This document shows, in pieces, positions 23,141-34,731 of a stretch of DNA of 64,000 bases. The notes below the pieces were generated by a model. It searched no databases and had not been told where the DNA came from. It saw only the letters and a program-made list of their open reading frames with translations. Origin of the DNA: Humulus lupulus (Eukaryota; Streptophyta; Magnoliopsida; Rosales; Cannabaceae); contig NC_084797.1 in assembly GCF_963169125.1 (NCBI RefSeq), positions 102,139,868 through 102,203,867 on the forward strand. The letters run 5' to 3'. How positions within the stretch are numbered: position 1 is the stretch's first letter; each line of letters starts with the position of its first letter. Both the position numbers and the translations under genes were made by a program.

Positions 23141-24680
23141 TAACACTTGTAGATTTTCTAAGTTTAACCTATAGTTTAAGAATATTAATTTTAACCTAAG
23201 GTTTGATTAATATGACTGATATTGATGGTGATATTTATTATATTATAAGGTTTAGATAGACCCAATAAGAAAGTAACACGTGTCATGTGTATGTTTAATG
23301 ATAATTAAGTATTTTTGAGGAATAAGTTTATTAAGAGTAATATTTGAATATCCTAAGGTCTGTCAGCAGCTTTGAAATCGTTAGAGGACTTAGTCAAGGC
23401 TGTTTACTCAATTCAAATTAGGCTGAAAATGTGCAATTTTCTGTTTAAATATTCAGCGTATGCCGATATATCGCAGCTATAAGGGGCGATATATCGCAAT
23501 ACGGGGATACGAAAAACACGTAACTTCGCACGATCACCTTGACGAGCCTCGGGCATACTGGCCCAGGCGATATATCCCCTACTAGGGGCGATATATCGGC
23601 TCCTTTGATATATATTTTTTAATGTTTTTGAAAACGTTATCATTTTAATCTTTAACCTCTTGATAAGTCTAGCATCTTTCTGACCGAGTCTTAAACCTCT
23701 GCTGAACGATAATTCAAATATTTTTCACTTAAAAAGTCATTATTTTATTCGAGTTAAATGAAGATCTTTTCATTCTTGAACTCTATAAATAGGACCTAGT
23801 ACCCAGCCATGTATTCATTCATCAAGCTAAGTTCAGAGGCTGCAAGCTGCTAGGTTATTTTTGAGTGCTTAAACACTTGGGTTGGGGATTATAAGATTAA
23901 ACATTTTAAGCTTACCAAACACTTAGGAAGTAAGGTTTATAGCACATTTCGGTTCAATGTTTAGATCAGTCATAGAAGCATTCAAGGTATTCCAAACTCT
24001 AGTTCATTTTGGTATTGTTTTCCTTAAGTTCTTATAGTTTTCTACTCAGCACCCTAACTTTATTCATTATTTTTGGATAGGAAATCTAAGATCTTGAACA
24101 TAAGGTTTTAGCTAGCAAGCCCCACAAATCTAATGGGCATATGACTTGTTTAGTTTACAAGCCCCAAGTAATAATGGCCATTATAGTATATGTGATATAC
24201 GTTTTTGATATGTTTTAGTATATGTTGCGATATGAATTTTATGTATATGATTTATGTGTTAGGTTTTCCTTGCTGGGCATTAGGCTCACTCCTTTATGTT
24301 TATATGTGCAGGAAAATAGCTTTGGTGGCGGGAAAGGTTCTTGGAAGCTTGGGGTGTGTATTGAGGCGGAATGGAATCAATGGACCGAGCGTTCGATTCG
24401 AGGATGAAGTCTCTTTAATTATGGTTTTCTATGTATTTTTCCGCAATTGATTGTAATAAGTTTTAATTAAGTTTTCATTATATCAAAGTTATGTTATGTT
24501 TTTATTTAAAAAAAAAACAATGGGATCCCATATCCTGCTTTAAATTTTATGTAGTTTAACATTTGTTTTACAAGTTTTTAATGAAGTTATGATTATTTCA
24601 CTTGTAAGTTTTATTAAAAATTAGTGTCTATGTATAGTAGTCATTAATGGTCCAAAGTCTAGAGTAGTTGGTTCATTACA
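23139..24680 (+). mobile_element. 3' LTR of element D, 5'-truncated and internally deleted
   Basis: It matches the 5' LTR from 16151 to its end (GGTTCATTACA at 24670-24680). The start is fused to integrase at the shared bases AGTAACAC, so the integrase C-terminus, polypurine tract and LTR start are gone. A 278-bp gap relative to 17120-17397 follows AAGGTTTT near 24108. The palindrome cluster and TATA box are retained. Confidence 0.88.
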
Positions 24681-25372
24681 ATTTTGAGATTACTAACTTT
24701 TCAAGCACTTTCTCAATAGAGTGAGCTTGATTCAAGGCATAACCCCCATTATTTCTTCTCACTTATATACCCAAGATGGTATCAACCTCTCCAAGTTCTT
24801 TCATCTTGAAAGTGAAAGATAGAAACCTCTTCGTCTCTATGATGCCTTTCATCTCATTACTTAAAATCAACACATCATCAACGGATAGACAGACTAAGAT
24901 GACATTGTCATCACAAGTCTTAGATTATAAGCACTTGTCTACATTGTTGTGTCTAAACCCTTCCGAAACTATGGCTTTATGAAACTTCTCATGCCATTGT
25001 TTTGGTATTTGTTTTAAACCATATAATGATTTAACAAGCCTACACACTTTATGTTCATTTCCCCTTAGAACAAAACCTTCTAGTTGTTCCATATAAATCT
25101 CCTCAGCGAGATCTTCATTTAGGAATATCGTTTTGACATCCATTTGATGAACATAAAGGTTATACATTGATGATAAATCAAATAGTACTCATATAGTGGT
25201 TGTCCTAGCAACCAATGCATATGTGTCAAAATAATTGATTCCTTCCTTTTGTTAAAACCCTTTGGCTACTAATCTAGCCTTGAAGGTCTGTAATGTGCCA
25301 TTGATATGATATTTCCTCTTAAATACCCACTTGCACTCAATTGGTTTTGAACCTTGTGGAATTTCTACCAAT
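24681..25372 (-). pseudogene. Copia reverse transcriptase (copy 2), minus strand
   Basis: Minus-strand pieces encode copia RT: VHQMDVKTIFLN near 25150; EIYMEQLEGFV; VCRLVKSLYGLKQIPKQWHEKF near 25050-24980; and HSIEKVLEKL near 24715 at the break. The catalytic YVDD region is degraded but lies in 24860-24900 (LSVDDV-like). The next part of the protein is at 16062 on the other side of element D. Confidence 0.82.
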
Positions 25373-26079
25373 TCCTATGTGTGGTTTGACATAATTGAAT
25401 TCATCTCATCATTTATTGCCTCCTTCCAAAAATTGGAGTCTCTCAAAGATATTGCTTCTTGGAATGTTTTGTGATCATCCTCAACTTGAAGAACCATAGG
25501 AAATTTCCATGTGACTTCTTCAAGGTTACCCTCTCCTGGGTAGAGTATTTCTACTTGAGAACATTTCTCAATTGATCCCAACTCCTTGAGCCTTTGGCTT
25601 CTCAGAGGCAATGTAGGTTTCTCATCAACCTTTGGATCATTCTCTTTATGAGATTCTCCAACACATGTGCATTCTTTAGGGTTGCTATCAGAAAATAATA
25701 TATTCTCAAAGAGCTCCACTTCTCTTGATTCAATTATCACATTAGACTCCAAGTTTAATAGCCTATAGGGATTGTTATTTTAGGTATAACCAACAAATGC
25801 ACACTTTACGGCCCTTGGACCCAACTTGGTCCTATTAGTCTTCATGCTCTTGCAAGAAGCAAGGCACCTCCACACTTTAAGATAGCCTAGGTTAGACTTC
25901 TTTCATCTCCATAACTCATATGGAGGTACATTGTTCTTTTTCATAAGAATTCGATTCAATATATGACGCGCAGCAAGCAATGCTTCACCCCACAAATTAT
26001 GACACAACTTAGCATGTAAAAGCATAGAGTTAAACATCTCAATATAAGTCCTATTCTTTCTTTCAGCTATCTCATTTTG
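25373..26079 (-). pseudogene. Copia integrase C-terminal and linker region (copy 2)
   Basis: The ORF at 25752-25375 encodes the low-complexity linker between integrase and RT, rich in Ser, Glu and Lys, ending DSNFWKEAINDEMNSI, the usual copia RT entry. Upstream, 26079-25753 keeps integrase C-terminal similarity (AERKNRT-, LLHAKL- and GVKCAFVGYT-like fragments) across stops. Confidence 0.7.
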
Positions 26080-26510
26080 CTATGTATTGTAAAGTGCAGT
26101 GCATTCATGTATAATGTCATGTTGTTCACAAAACACAATGAAATCATTTAAAAAGTATTCACCACCTCTATCACTTCCAAGAGTTTTTATTTTCCTTTCC
26201 AATTTATTTTCTACTTCATCTTTATAGATTTTAAAGGCTGTAACTGCATCATCATTACTCTTAAGTAAATACACATAAGTATACCTAGAGCAATCGTCTA
26301 TAAAATTCATGAAGTATATATTTCCTACTCTAGTCAACATGTCATTTAATTCACATATATCATTGTGTATTACATCTAACAAGTTTGAACATCTATCAAC
26401 ACTTGAAAAAGGTTTCTTTACAATTTTATATTTAACACATAATTCACATTTATCGTGCTCATTCACATCACAATTAATCTATCCACATTTAACAACTCTT
26501 TTAATTATGC
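26080..26510 (-). pseudogene. Copia integrase catalytic core (copy 2)
   Basis: The frame reads CELCVKYKIVKKPF, then DVIHNDICELN with the first catalytic Asp, YFMNFIDDCSRYTYVYLL, and LGSDRGGEYFLNDF with the second Asp. The Glu-containing part lies just past the end of the frame. Integrase inserts copia cDNA into the chromosome. Zinc-finger residues are only partly kept. Confidence 0.85.
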
Positions 26511-27054
26511 TTTAACTTATAGTAAGTCTATTATGCCACAAAGTAATAGAACTAGAATTAATCAAATTACAAGAATTATATTTCATATAATTATCGTCAT
26601 TATCAAGAGTACATAGTTTGATCATCACATCACATGAATAACCCTTTCCAACAAAAATGTTCAATTTAGTCAAAATGAGTTTACCAGATTCAAACTCCAT
26701 TTTGATGCCGGGTTTACTCAATAGACTTCCACTTATAATGTTTCTAGTCATATCGGGAACATAGAAAACATTATTTAAGGTCACTTTCTTTCCATTAGTG
26801 AAGAACACATCATTACAGGCCCTTCCAAGTACGTTGGATCTCTTTTCATTTCCTATTTGGACTTCAAGTCTCTCCTTTGCACTTTCAAAGGTTTTGAAAA
26901 GAGTTTTATCATGGGTTGCATGAATGGTGGCACAAGTATCATACCACCATCCTTGCACCTTTCCTTGGGTTGCATTAACTTCACTCAAGGTTGAAATGAT
27001 CTCAACATCAAATGCATTGGCTTTGGTATGATTACTTAGGTTTTCAATGATCAC
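26511..27054 (-). pseudogene. Copia protease and GAG-pre-integrase domain (copy 2)
   Basis: This 181-codon frame has GWWYDTCATIHATHDKTLF near 26950, where copia protease normally shows D-S/T-G. It then has NNVFYVPDMTRNIISGSLL and the GAG-pre-integrase end SSITLWHNRL near 26530. Copy 1 at 14425 carries the same Asp-Thr-Cys. The open frame is the longest left in this copia family here. Confidence 0.85.
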
Positions 27055-27733
27055 ATCATCAATGTATTAACCTTAGTACCTTCACTTTCTTTTGCAATGA
27101 TCTCATCATCAATTGCACTGACATGGTCACCTTCTCTTAAGGTTGCATTAGTCTCATCACTCCATGCATGAACTATGTCAATTCTCTTTAGGGTTATCAT
27201 ACATTCCTCATCAAATGCTTAAATTCAATTAAGGTCACAAAGATCTCATCATCAATTGTATTAACCCTATTCTTATTATGGTTAATTTAACAATTATCAT
27301 GTCTCACATGATGATCAATAAATTTATAAACAAAACAAGTATAACAATATCCATTGAATTATTCATTAACATTCACCATTGTACTCTTAACATAAACAAT
27401 AGTCTCAAACTCACAAAGATATGGCATCAAACACATTTCATTCAAATTCTTGAACTCTACACATTTAGAAATAAGGAATTTGATAGTATCAATCTCCTTA
27501 AGTATGTAATCCCAATGAGTTATCTAATCCTTTGTTGATGAACACTTTAAATCCATATCCACATTCATGTAGTACATATAAAAAAAAAATTCTTTGATCT
27601 CTCATGGTTATGTCTTCAACACAAACCAAATCTTGAAGCAAGGATTTGAAGGTTGTAGAAGATGAACACATTTTCCTCATTGTAGATTATGCAAAATACA
27701 AAAAGAAATTGATTAGAAAATATAGAATTTGAT
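27055..27733 (-). other. Repetitive copia spacer upstream of protease
   Basis: The minus strand holds loosely repeated segments (ATGATCTCATCATCAATTG-like, near 27010-27130 and 27180-27260) that would encode Asp/Glu/Ile-rich linker repeats. I find no gag core or zinc knuckle here, unlike copy 1. The stretch from 27270 to 27733 is AT-rich with no recognised gene. Confidence 0.45.
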
Positions 27734-28400
27734 TGTTGGGAATTTATGGCTTTACATTTTCTTAATCAACAATGCAGAATAGGAATAGTTCAATATTACA
27801 AACCCTAGATGCTAATCAAGAACATTATTCATTGTATGAATGCAAATCTTGATCATCAAAGAACCATATTCATGATATGAATGCAAATCATGAAAATAAA
27901 GGATTAAGTGATTAAATCATAATAAGTTGAGCTTAGAAATATTTAATCATCAATACAAATAACATAAACATAATAGAATGACAAACTCCAAGATTAGGGT
28001 TAGAAAGATACAACATTTTGTATTGAGCAACTTGAATCTTACAACTTGGGGAACTTCTAAGGCTTATACACAATAAGAATATTTTTGTCCAAAATCTCTA
28101 TTTAAAGTCTTCCCTTATTGCTTGAAGCTTCAACCAAGTAGGATGAGATTTTGGATTTAACAATCCTTGAAACTCATGCAAGTCAAGCAATGATTGATGT
28201 GTTTCTTGAAGAAATCTTATGGTCTTTGAGAGCTAGAGAGAGAGGTTGGAGGAGAGCTGAAAAGTGTGATCAAGGCTTTACAACTCTAATACCTCTTATT
28301 TATAGTGTAAGCACCGTCATTAAGTCTAACCAATAGGAATAAAGATTTCAAACACATCATTTGGAGCTAATTCACGTAACTGTACGGTTCCGTAACTCAG
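27734..28400 (-). mobile_element. Possible copia LTR (minus strand)
   Basis: The plus strand begins TGTTGGGAATTTATGG at 27734, a normal LTR edge. A minus-strand TATA-like CTATAAATAAGAGG near 28306-28293 lies where a copia LTR promoter would be. No primer site is clear next to it and the right edge is not defined. It may be the 5' LTR of copia copy 2 or an unrelated LTR. Confidence 0.35.
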
Positions 28401-29540
28401 GCTGGTGGCTCGAGTCCTCTCCTTTTTCTCCACTTGTGTGCAGAATTTTAAAATTCAAATTTCAAAAACTAAAATTACAAAAATCCTATGTTATTTATGG
28501 CTTGCACAATATCTAATAAAAATTCAAACTCAAATTCCTAGCCCAATAGCATCATATAATTAACAATCCATCATTCAACCATACATTTAAAAAAACATAT
28601 CCATCCATTCAATACATATCAAAATACATATACAAAAAATGCAAGAAACTCACACAACATTTAATATGTGTGTGTGTGTGTGTGTGTGTGTAGACTGCTC
28701 TGGTAAAAATTGTTGGCATTAAATTATAAAACTATAAAAAATAAGCAGCGGAATAATGTACAAAAAGGATTTTCAAAAAATTATAATACCAGCAAGGATC
28801 ATACATATATAGATATATTAAATAACTCATATATAGATTAGAGATTACCTCTCGTAGCCTGTCAAGTGTCCTTGATTCTTTTCATAAAATCAACGATCTT
28901 CTTATCCTTATGAAAGCTCACACCTTAGCCTTCCAAGCTGGTCCTCTAACACACAAGGATGTGTGTGGGCACGTAAGATTCAAAGGTTGATTTTAGGTTC
29001 TCTAGATGTACTCAACACATGAGATCTACAGAGGTTTGAGAAGAGAGAGGCTACATAAATTTCTAGAATTTAAGGTTAAGGAAATTCTATCATTTCTTTT
29101 CTTAGAGAGAGTCTAAGAACAATTGCTTGATTGAACTTCTTGAAAAGTATCGCTTATTTTCAGGTTTATAAAGATGATTAACTAATTTAATTAATCTTTA
29201 TTTTATTTAAGTAAAACTGATCAGTTATAATCTATTTTAGTTATTTAATTTCAACCATATTTAAAAAGTATAATTAAATAAACAAATTAATTTGAAATTC
29301 AAAATTCAAATTCCAGGGATAGGGAAATCCCTAAAGTGGCCCCACTCACTGTGTGGCACAGTGAGTGGCGTGAGCCACTTATGGCTATCCTTGATTTTCT
29401 CATTTGTTTGTTTGATTAATATTTAAGAAAATATATTTACCCCAAAATAAATATGAGTTCATTCAAAATTAACTTTATCTTAAAGATAACAGTTTTAAAT
29501 AAATAAATATATTATAATAAGATAATAATTAAACTTTACC
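28401..29540 (-). repeat. Copy 1 of a 1.14-kb copia leader+LTR segment
   Basis: This segment and 30268-31407 are direct repeats. Each has about 300 bp of leader, a TG microsatellite, a primer-site-like GCTCTGGTAA, and then LTR sequence from TGTTGGCATTAAATTAT (28711 here). The minus-strand LTR end and primer site face left. The LTR part of this copy diverges from the complete one after about 29540. Confidence 0.75.
28666..28691. repeat. (TG)13 microsatellite
   Basis: About thirteen TG units lie just left of the primer-site-like sequence of copy 1. The equivalent run at 30539-30559 is shorter. Confidence 0.95.
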
Positions 29541-30267
29541 AAACACTTAGGACAATCCTAGATAATCATGTTTCTAAAAGATGCATGATTAATCAAAATT
29601 GTGTGAGGTTTCATAAATAGCATGTAATAGACTAATGCACGATCATGCTATCAAACAAATATTAATTAACATTTATTTAAATAAATACAATAAATAAATA
29701 ATAAATGATGAACCGAGTACTATTAGGTATTTCTAAATTTACAACTCTTGAAAAAATAGAAATAAAATTACAAATGGGCTTCAGTTGTTTGCAAGACTCC
29801 AAGACTACTTTTATTTTCATATTGGCCCATCTTCTTAATTCACGGGAATTGACTAGGCCCAAATAATTAATTAGAAACTAATTTCCTGATTAATTAATAT
29901 AATTAAAAATTAGTTTAAATTACAAAATCATTTTTGTCATTATTTTATTTAGTTGAATTTAAATAATTAAAACAATCAAATTCAAATAATTATTTAAACT
30001 TAAAATAAGATATTATGCAACTAAAAGTTATTTTAGCACAAAAATAGGATTTAATTGGGCACCAATGAAAGGTTCCTTAGGCTAGGTTCGGCGCATGGAG
30101 GAGCAAGCCCAAGAGGCTCAGCATGCAGTAGTCGCAGGTGGTGGGTTCGACACCAAGGGTGTGCATAAGGGCATGGATGACCTCGGGGACTGGGCACGCA
30201 GGACACCAGGTGGGCGTGAGGGCTTGGGCTTGGGCTGGCAATTGGGTGCGAGGCTCGGGCAGAGAGG
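29541..30267. other. Copia-related spacer with a GC-rich patch
   Basis: To about 30080 this is very AT-rich, with no gene that I recognise; it may be further LTR sequence of copy 1. From 30085 to about 30300 base composition switches to GC-rich with GGGCTTGGGCT-like runs. ORFs over 30051-30434 in several frames are low-complexity and have no recognisable product. Confidence 0.4.
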
Positions 30268-30580
30268 CTCAAGCTGGTGGCTTAGGTCCTATCCTTTTTC
30301 TCCTCTTGTGTGCAGAATTTTTAAACTCAAATTTCAAAAAAAAAATTATAAAAATCCTATGCCTTTTATGGCCTAGACAAGATCAAAGAAATTTTTTAAA
30401 TCAAATTCTCAACCCAATAGCATCATATAATTAACGATCCATCATTCAACCATACATTAAAAAAACATAACCATCCATTCAATATACGTATCAACATACA
30501 TATAAAAAATACAAGAAACTCACACAACGTTTAATATATGTGTGTGTGTGTGTGTGTGTATAGATTGCTCTGGTAACAAT
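30268..30580 (-). mobile_element. Copia leader, (TG)n and primer site, copy 2
   Basis: It repeats 28401-28710. On the minus strand the bases after the LTR end read TTGTTACCAGAGC (30579-30567), a weak match to the tRNA-Met primer site. A TG run lies at 30539-30559. No gag follows on the left, so only the leader is preserved. Confidence 0.65.
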
Positions 30581-32597
30581 TGTTGGCATTAAATTATTAA
30601 TCTATCAAAAATACGCAGTGAAATAATGTACAAAAAGGATTTTCAAAAAACAATTAATATCAGTCAAGATCATACGTATATATATATTAAATAACACATA
30701 TATAGATTAGAGATTACCTCTAGTAGCCTATCAAGTGTCCTTGATTCTTTTCGTAAAATCAATGATCTTCTTATCTTTATGAAAGCTCACACCTTAGCCT
30801 TCCAAGTCGGTCCTCTAACACACAAGGACGTGTGTGGGCACGTAGGATTCAAAGGTTGATTTTAGGCTCTCTTGATGTACTCAACACATGAGATCTAGAG
30901 AGGTTTGAGAAGAGAGAGGCTATAGAAATTTCTAGAATTTCAAGTTTAGGAAATTCTATCACTTTTTTTTAGAGAGAGTCTGATAGCAACTGCTTAATTA
31001 AACTTCTTAAAAAATATCACTTCTTTTCAAGTTTATAAAGATAATTAACTAATTTAACTAATCTTTATTTTATTTAAATAAAATTGATCAATTATAACCT
31101 ATTTTAGTTATTTAATTTAAAAAGCATAATTAAATAAACAAATTAATTTGAAATTCAAATTCAAATTCCAGGGATAGGGAAATCCCTAAAGTGGCGCCAC
31201 TCACTGTGTGGCACAGTGAGTGGTGTGACACAGCGAGTGGCACGCGCCACTTGTGGCTATCCTTGATTTTCTCATTTGTTTGTTTGATTTACAATAATAT
31301 ATTTATCCCAAAATAAATATGAGTTAATTTAAAATTAACTTTATCTTAAAGATATCAATTTTAAATAAATAAGTATCTTATAATAAGATAATAATTAGAC
31401 TCTCCCAAATATTAATCCAAACATGATTAATATTTATTTTAACATAAAGTTTTTACTAATAAAAACTATATAGTTAAATAACTAATTAATTTACAATTAC
31501 ACAATTGCCCACAATTATCACATAATTATTTCATTGCCCTAAAAAATTAATTCATTTGCAATTTAGTCCTTCTCTCTATAAATCTTTCTTGTGACTTTCT
31601 TACCCTTGATAGTGTAGGACAGATGCCACCCGGGGAACATGGACTTATAATACAAAGCTCCAATAAACTAGATTATTAATTAATCTCTTTAATTCAATAA
31701 TCTTATTTATTAATTTCATGATTACTCCACTATAAATATGAAATTGCACTCTAAGTCTTTATGGATTTTTCTCTTCTAGTCCATTGATATAATCAATAAA
31801 TGTAGTTCTCTCCTCCATTTATTGGTTTGTTAATTAGAGCTGGTCTAAATTACCATTTTATCCTTCTAATTACCTCTTGTTCCTTAAGTGCCATTAATTT
31901 ACTAGAAAATAAATAATCTATAATCAAATTATAGATTTGAGCTCAATAACTATTCAATTCAAGAATTAACCCTTAAGGGAACCAATATTCGATCCATTAG
32001 GAAAGCATGGATTCCATTATTGTAAATCATGTTCACAATCATTCATGATATTGATCTCCAAAACAAAAGTCACTAGCCTCATTATATTAAGAGACCTTAA
32101 TGAATGAATTAAAATATCTAATAAACACAAACAGGAGTTTATGACCACTCAGCATTTAGATTGATATTCAAATGATCATCTATTATGATAAGAATTAAAT
32201 CTTTATGGCAAACGATAAGTTTATAAAGATAGTTAATTCATATCGGTCCTGTCATATATAATCATAATTATATACAACATCTTTACCAAGATGTCTATCC
32301 ACATCAATAATCTGAATTTAGACTACTTGCATCCCATATACTTAGTAAACCGTACTAGTAACCATTCATTAAAAATCCATTACTTTAATATGTTACTGAC
32401 TATTTTATTCATTATATATGATCTTAATTCTCTCGTACTAATACAAGAGCATGTCCTCATAAATGAATATGGCATTTTCTTGATATTTATATAAATTTTT
32501 CAAATAATAATTATAACATTCAAATATAATAAAAATGTACTTTTATTTAAATTAATAAAATGTCTTTCTACATGCTTTTAGGGCATAAACCCTAACA
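30581..32597 (-). mobile_element. Complete copia LTR (2017 bp), minus strand
   Basis: The plus strand starts TGTTGGCATT and ends AACCCTAACA, so on the minus strand it is TGTTAGGG...CCAACA. The right edge abuts a polypurine tract and RNase H, making it a 3' LTR of that body. The left edge abuts a primer site and leader, making it a 5' LTR of another. It therefore appears shared by two tandem copies. The length and general layout fit Angela-like copia, and 56846-58175 is a relative in the opposite direction. Confidence 0.82.
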
Positions 32598-32609
32598 ATC
32601 TCCCACTTT
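32598..32609 (-). other. Copia polypurine tract
   Basis: The minus strand reads AAAGTGGGAGAT directly before the LTR start at 32597. This is the standard priming site for plus-strand synthesis in Angela-like copia. Confidence 0.8.
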
Positions 32610-33103
32610 CCCTCAAAGCAAGTGAAGCATCTCCCTTAATCCCATGTTCCGTACATGACCCATAAACAACTTTGCAGGAAGTGTCTTGGTAAATAGGTTT
32701 ACCAGGTTTTATTCCGACGCTATCTTCATAATAGTCACATCACCTCAGTGCACAATCTCTCTAACCAGATAGTATATCCTTTGTATATGTTTTCCCCTCT
32801 TTTGGCTTCTATGTTCCTAAGAGTTAGCAACTGCTCCACTGTTGTCACAGTGTACGATTAGTGGCTTCTCCATATCTGGAATTACTTCCAGATCAGTATA
32901 GAACTTCCTAAGCCAAACTATTTCCTTAGCTGCTCCACAAGCCACTATATACTCAGCTTCCATGGGTGAATCTGCAATGTTGGATTGTTTAATACTTCTC
33001 CAAACTATAACTCCTCTACCAAGAGTGAACACTGACCCAGACGTCGACTTTCGACCATCTTTGTCTAATTGGAAATCAGAATCAGTGTATCAAGTAGGGT
33101 TTA
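32610..33103 (-). pseudogene. Copia RNase H C-terminal part
   Basis: Minus-strand 33090-32817 encodes YTDSDFQLDKDGRKS, then GVIVWRSIKQSNIADSPMEAEYIVAC with the catalytic Glu, and VHCDNSGAVANS with the last Asp region. RNase H removes RNA from the hybrid during copying. Its N-terminal side is cut at 33103 by a plus-strand gypsy LTR. The part from 32816 to the polypurine tract is the degraded end of pol and the 3' UTR. Confidence 0.85.
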
Positions 33104-34731
33104 TGTAATATCTACATTTGCATCTTATGGGTATTGTGGTCATTTTGGCCTATGAGGGCAATTTGGTAATTTATGTTGATGCATATGAATTTTTTTATTT
33201 TTTTTATTTTCATGATAATATGTTATTTATTTCATGATTATGATATGTGTATGCGTGGCAACATTAAAATATGGTTCATTCAAGTATCAGGGGCTTCAGT
33301 GCCAAGGATATTGCAAATTATGGGTTAAAGTATAATTATGAATCTTGTTGTAGAGATTGTAATTTCCATAAGTTAAAGTTATTATTTTATGGGGAAATTA
33401 CTAAAAAGGGTTTTAATGAATTGTTAGAATAGCTAATATCAAGGGTAGGATGGTAATTTGGCAATAGTGATTCATTATATATAGAAAGAGAGAGACTATG
33501 GTTAGGGTTTCAATCATAATTTGAAATTGGTGGCTTCTCTACACATGTCAAATGAGAGAACTCTCTCACACTCTCTCTAGACTAGGGTTCAAGATCTAAG
33601 GAAGAAGAAGCATGACGATCTCTTCATGTACATATGCATCACTAGGAACTCATGTGGGGCTCATTTAGGATGCTTTGGGAGAATATTTTCAAGGCTTAGG
33701 TTGCTTAACATGATCTTGGTAAGAACTTCTCACACTTTTAAAGTTTCTTTGATAGTTCTTGAAGCTTTGAGTTATGTTAATGATGGATTTGATCAGAAAG
33801 CATGATAGGTTGGGATGATTGATTTTATATGCATGTTAGAGACTAGGTTGTTAATCTATAATGGTTAGAAACATGCTAGGATTGAATTATTAAGTTATGA
33901 TTGCTAGTTTTGAAAATTGGAAAGAAAGGTTGGGAAGAACAAGTTTTGTTGTAAGAGATTGTTAGAGTTATGGAGTTAGGGGCTGCTCATGATTTTTTCA
34001 ATCCCTAAAAATTGTATGATAATATAGAGGGATTTAAGATGAGAAAAATTCAAAAAGAATCAATCAAATCGGATTTAATTTGAGAGAGTTATGGCTGTTT
34101 GAAGAAAAGTTGCGGTCTGGGTTCTTCGTCAGGCGTGACCGCGCCAAAGGGTAGCGCAACCGCGCTACACACCCAGAAAACATGTTTTTCCACCATTTTG
34201 ATGGTTTTGGTTGGCTCTTTGATGGTATAGTTTAAGGGTTTTATGTTTGAGGATTTTAGGACTTTCTTAAGGACACTTTAAGGCTGTTTGGAGTCCTAGA
34301 AAGTCTAAGAGAGATTACATAAGTCTAATATGATGTATGGTCTCTAATTTTAATCTTGTATGTTGTTTGGCTTATGACTTGCTAAATGATACTTGAACAA
34401 AACAAGGAACATGTTTTGGAGCGCTATTGGACCTAAGGTAAGAAGAGTGGTCACTGTAACACAGGGTGTGCATTGAAGACACAAATGTTATGTATATGTG
34501 ATTTAATTATGTATATGTATGGTTAAAGTTATGATTTTTTCATGTATGTTATGACTTTATGAATATTGCATGTTTATGAACGTTGTTGCATGCTTACATT
34601 GATATGGGTGTGAATATACTTAAGCAGAGTTTCTATGACATATGTTTATGTTATGGCATCGTTTGGTGTTTTGTAAGTCGGGAAGGGTAGTTATCGGAAC
34701 AAGTAAGGTGTTTGAGGTTGCGGAGGTTTGG
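33104..34731 (+). mobile_element. Plus-strand Ty3/gypsy LTR, first part
   Basis: It begins TGTAATATCTACATTTG directly inside copia RNase H, preceded by GTTTA as the candidate target duplication. TATATATAG near 33474 followed by GA-rich sequence is a plausible core promoter. It is interrupted at 34732 by an opposite LTR and seems to resume at 36601. No pol follows it in the window. Confidence 0.68.

Noticed and set aside
30051..30434. Possible host gene in the GC-rich patch
   Set aside because: Three overlapping frames on both strands are equally open and low-complexity; no start context, splice sites or domain.
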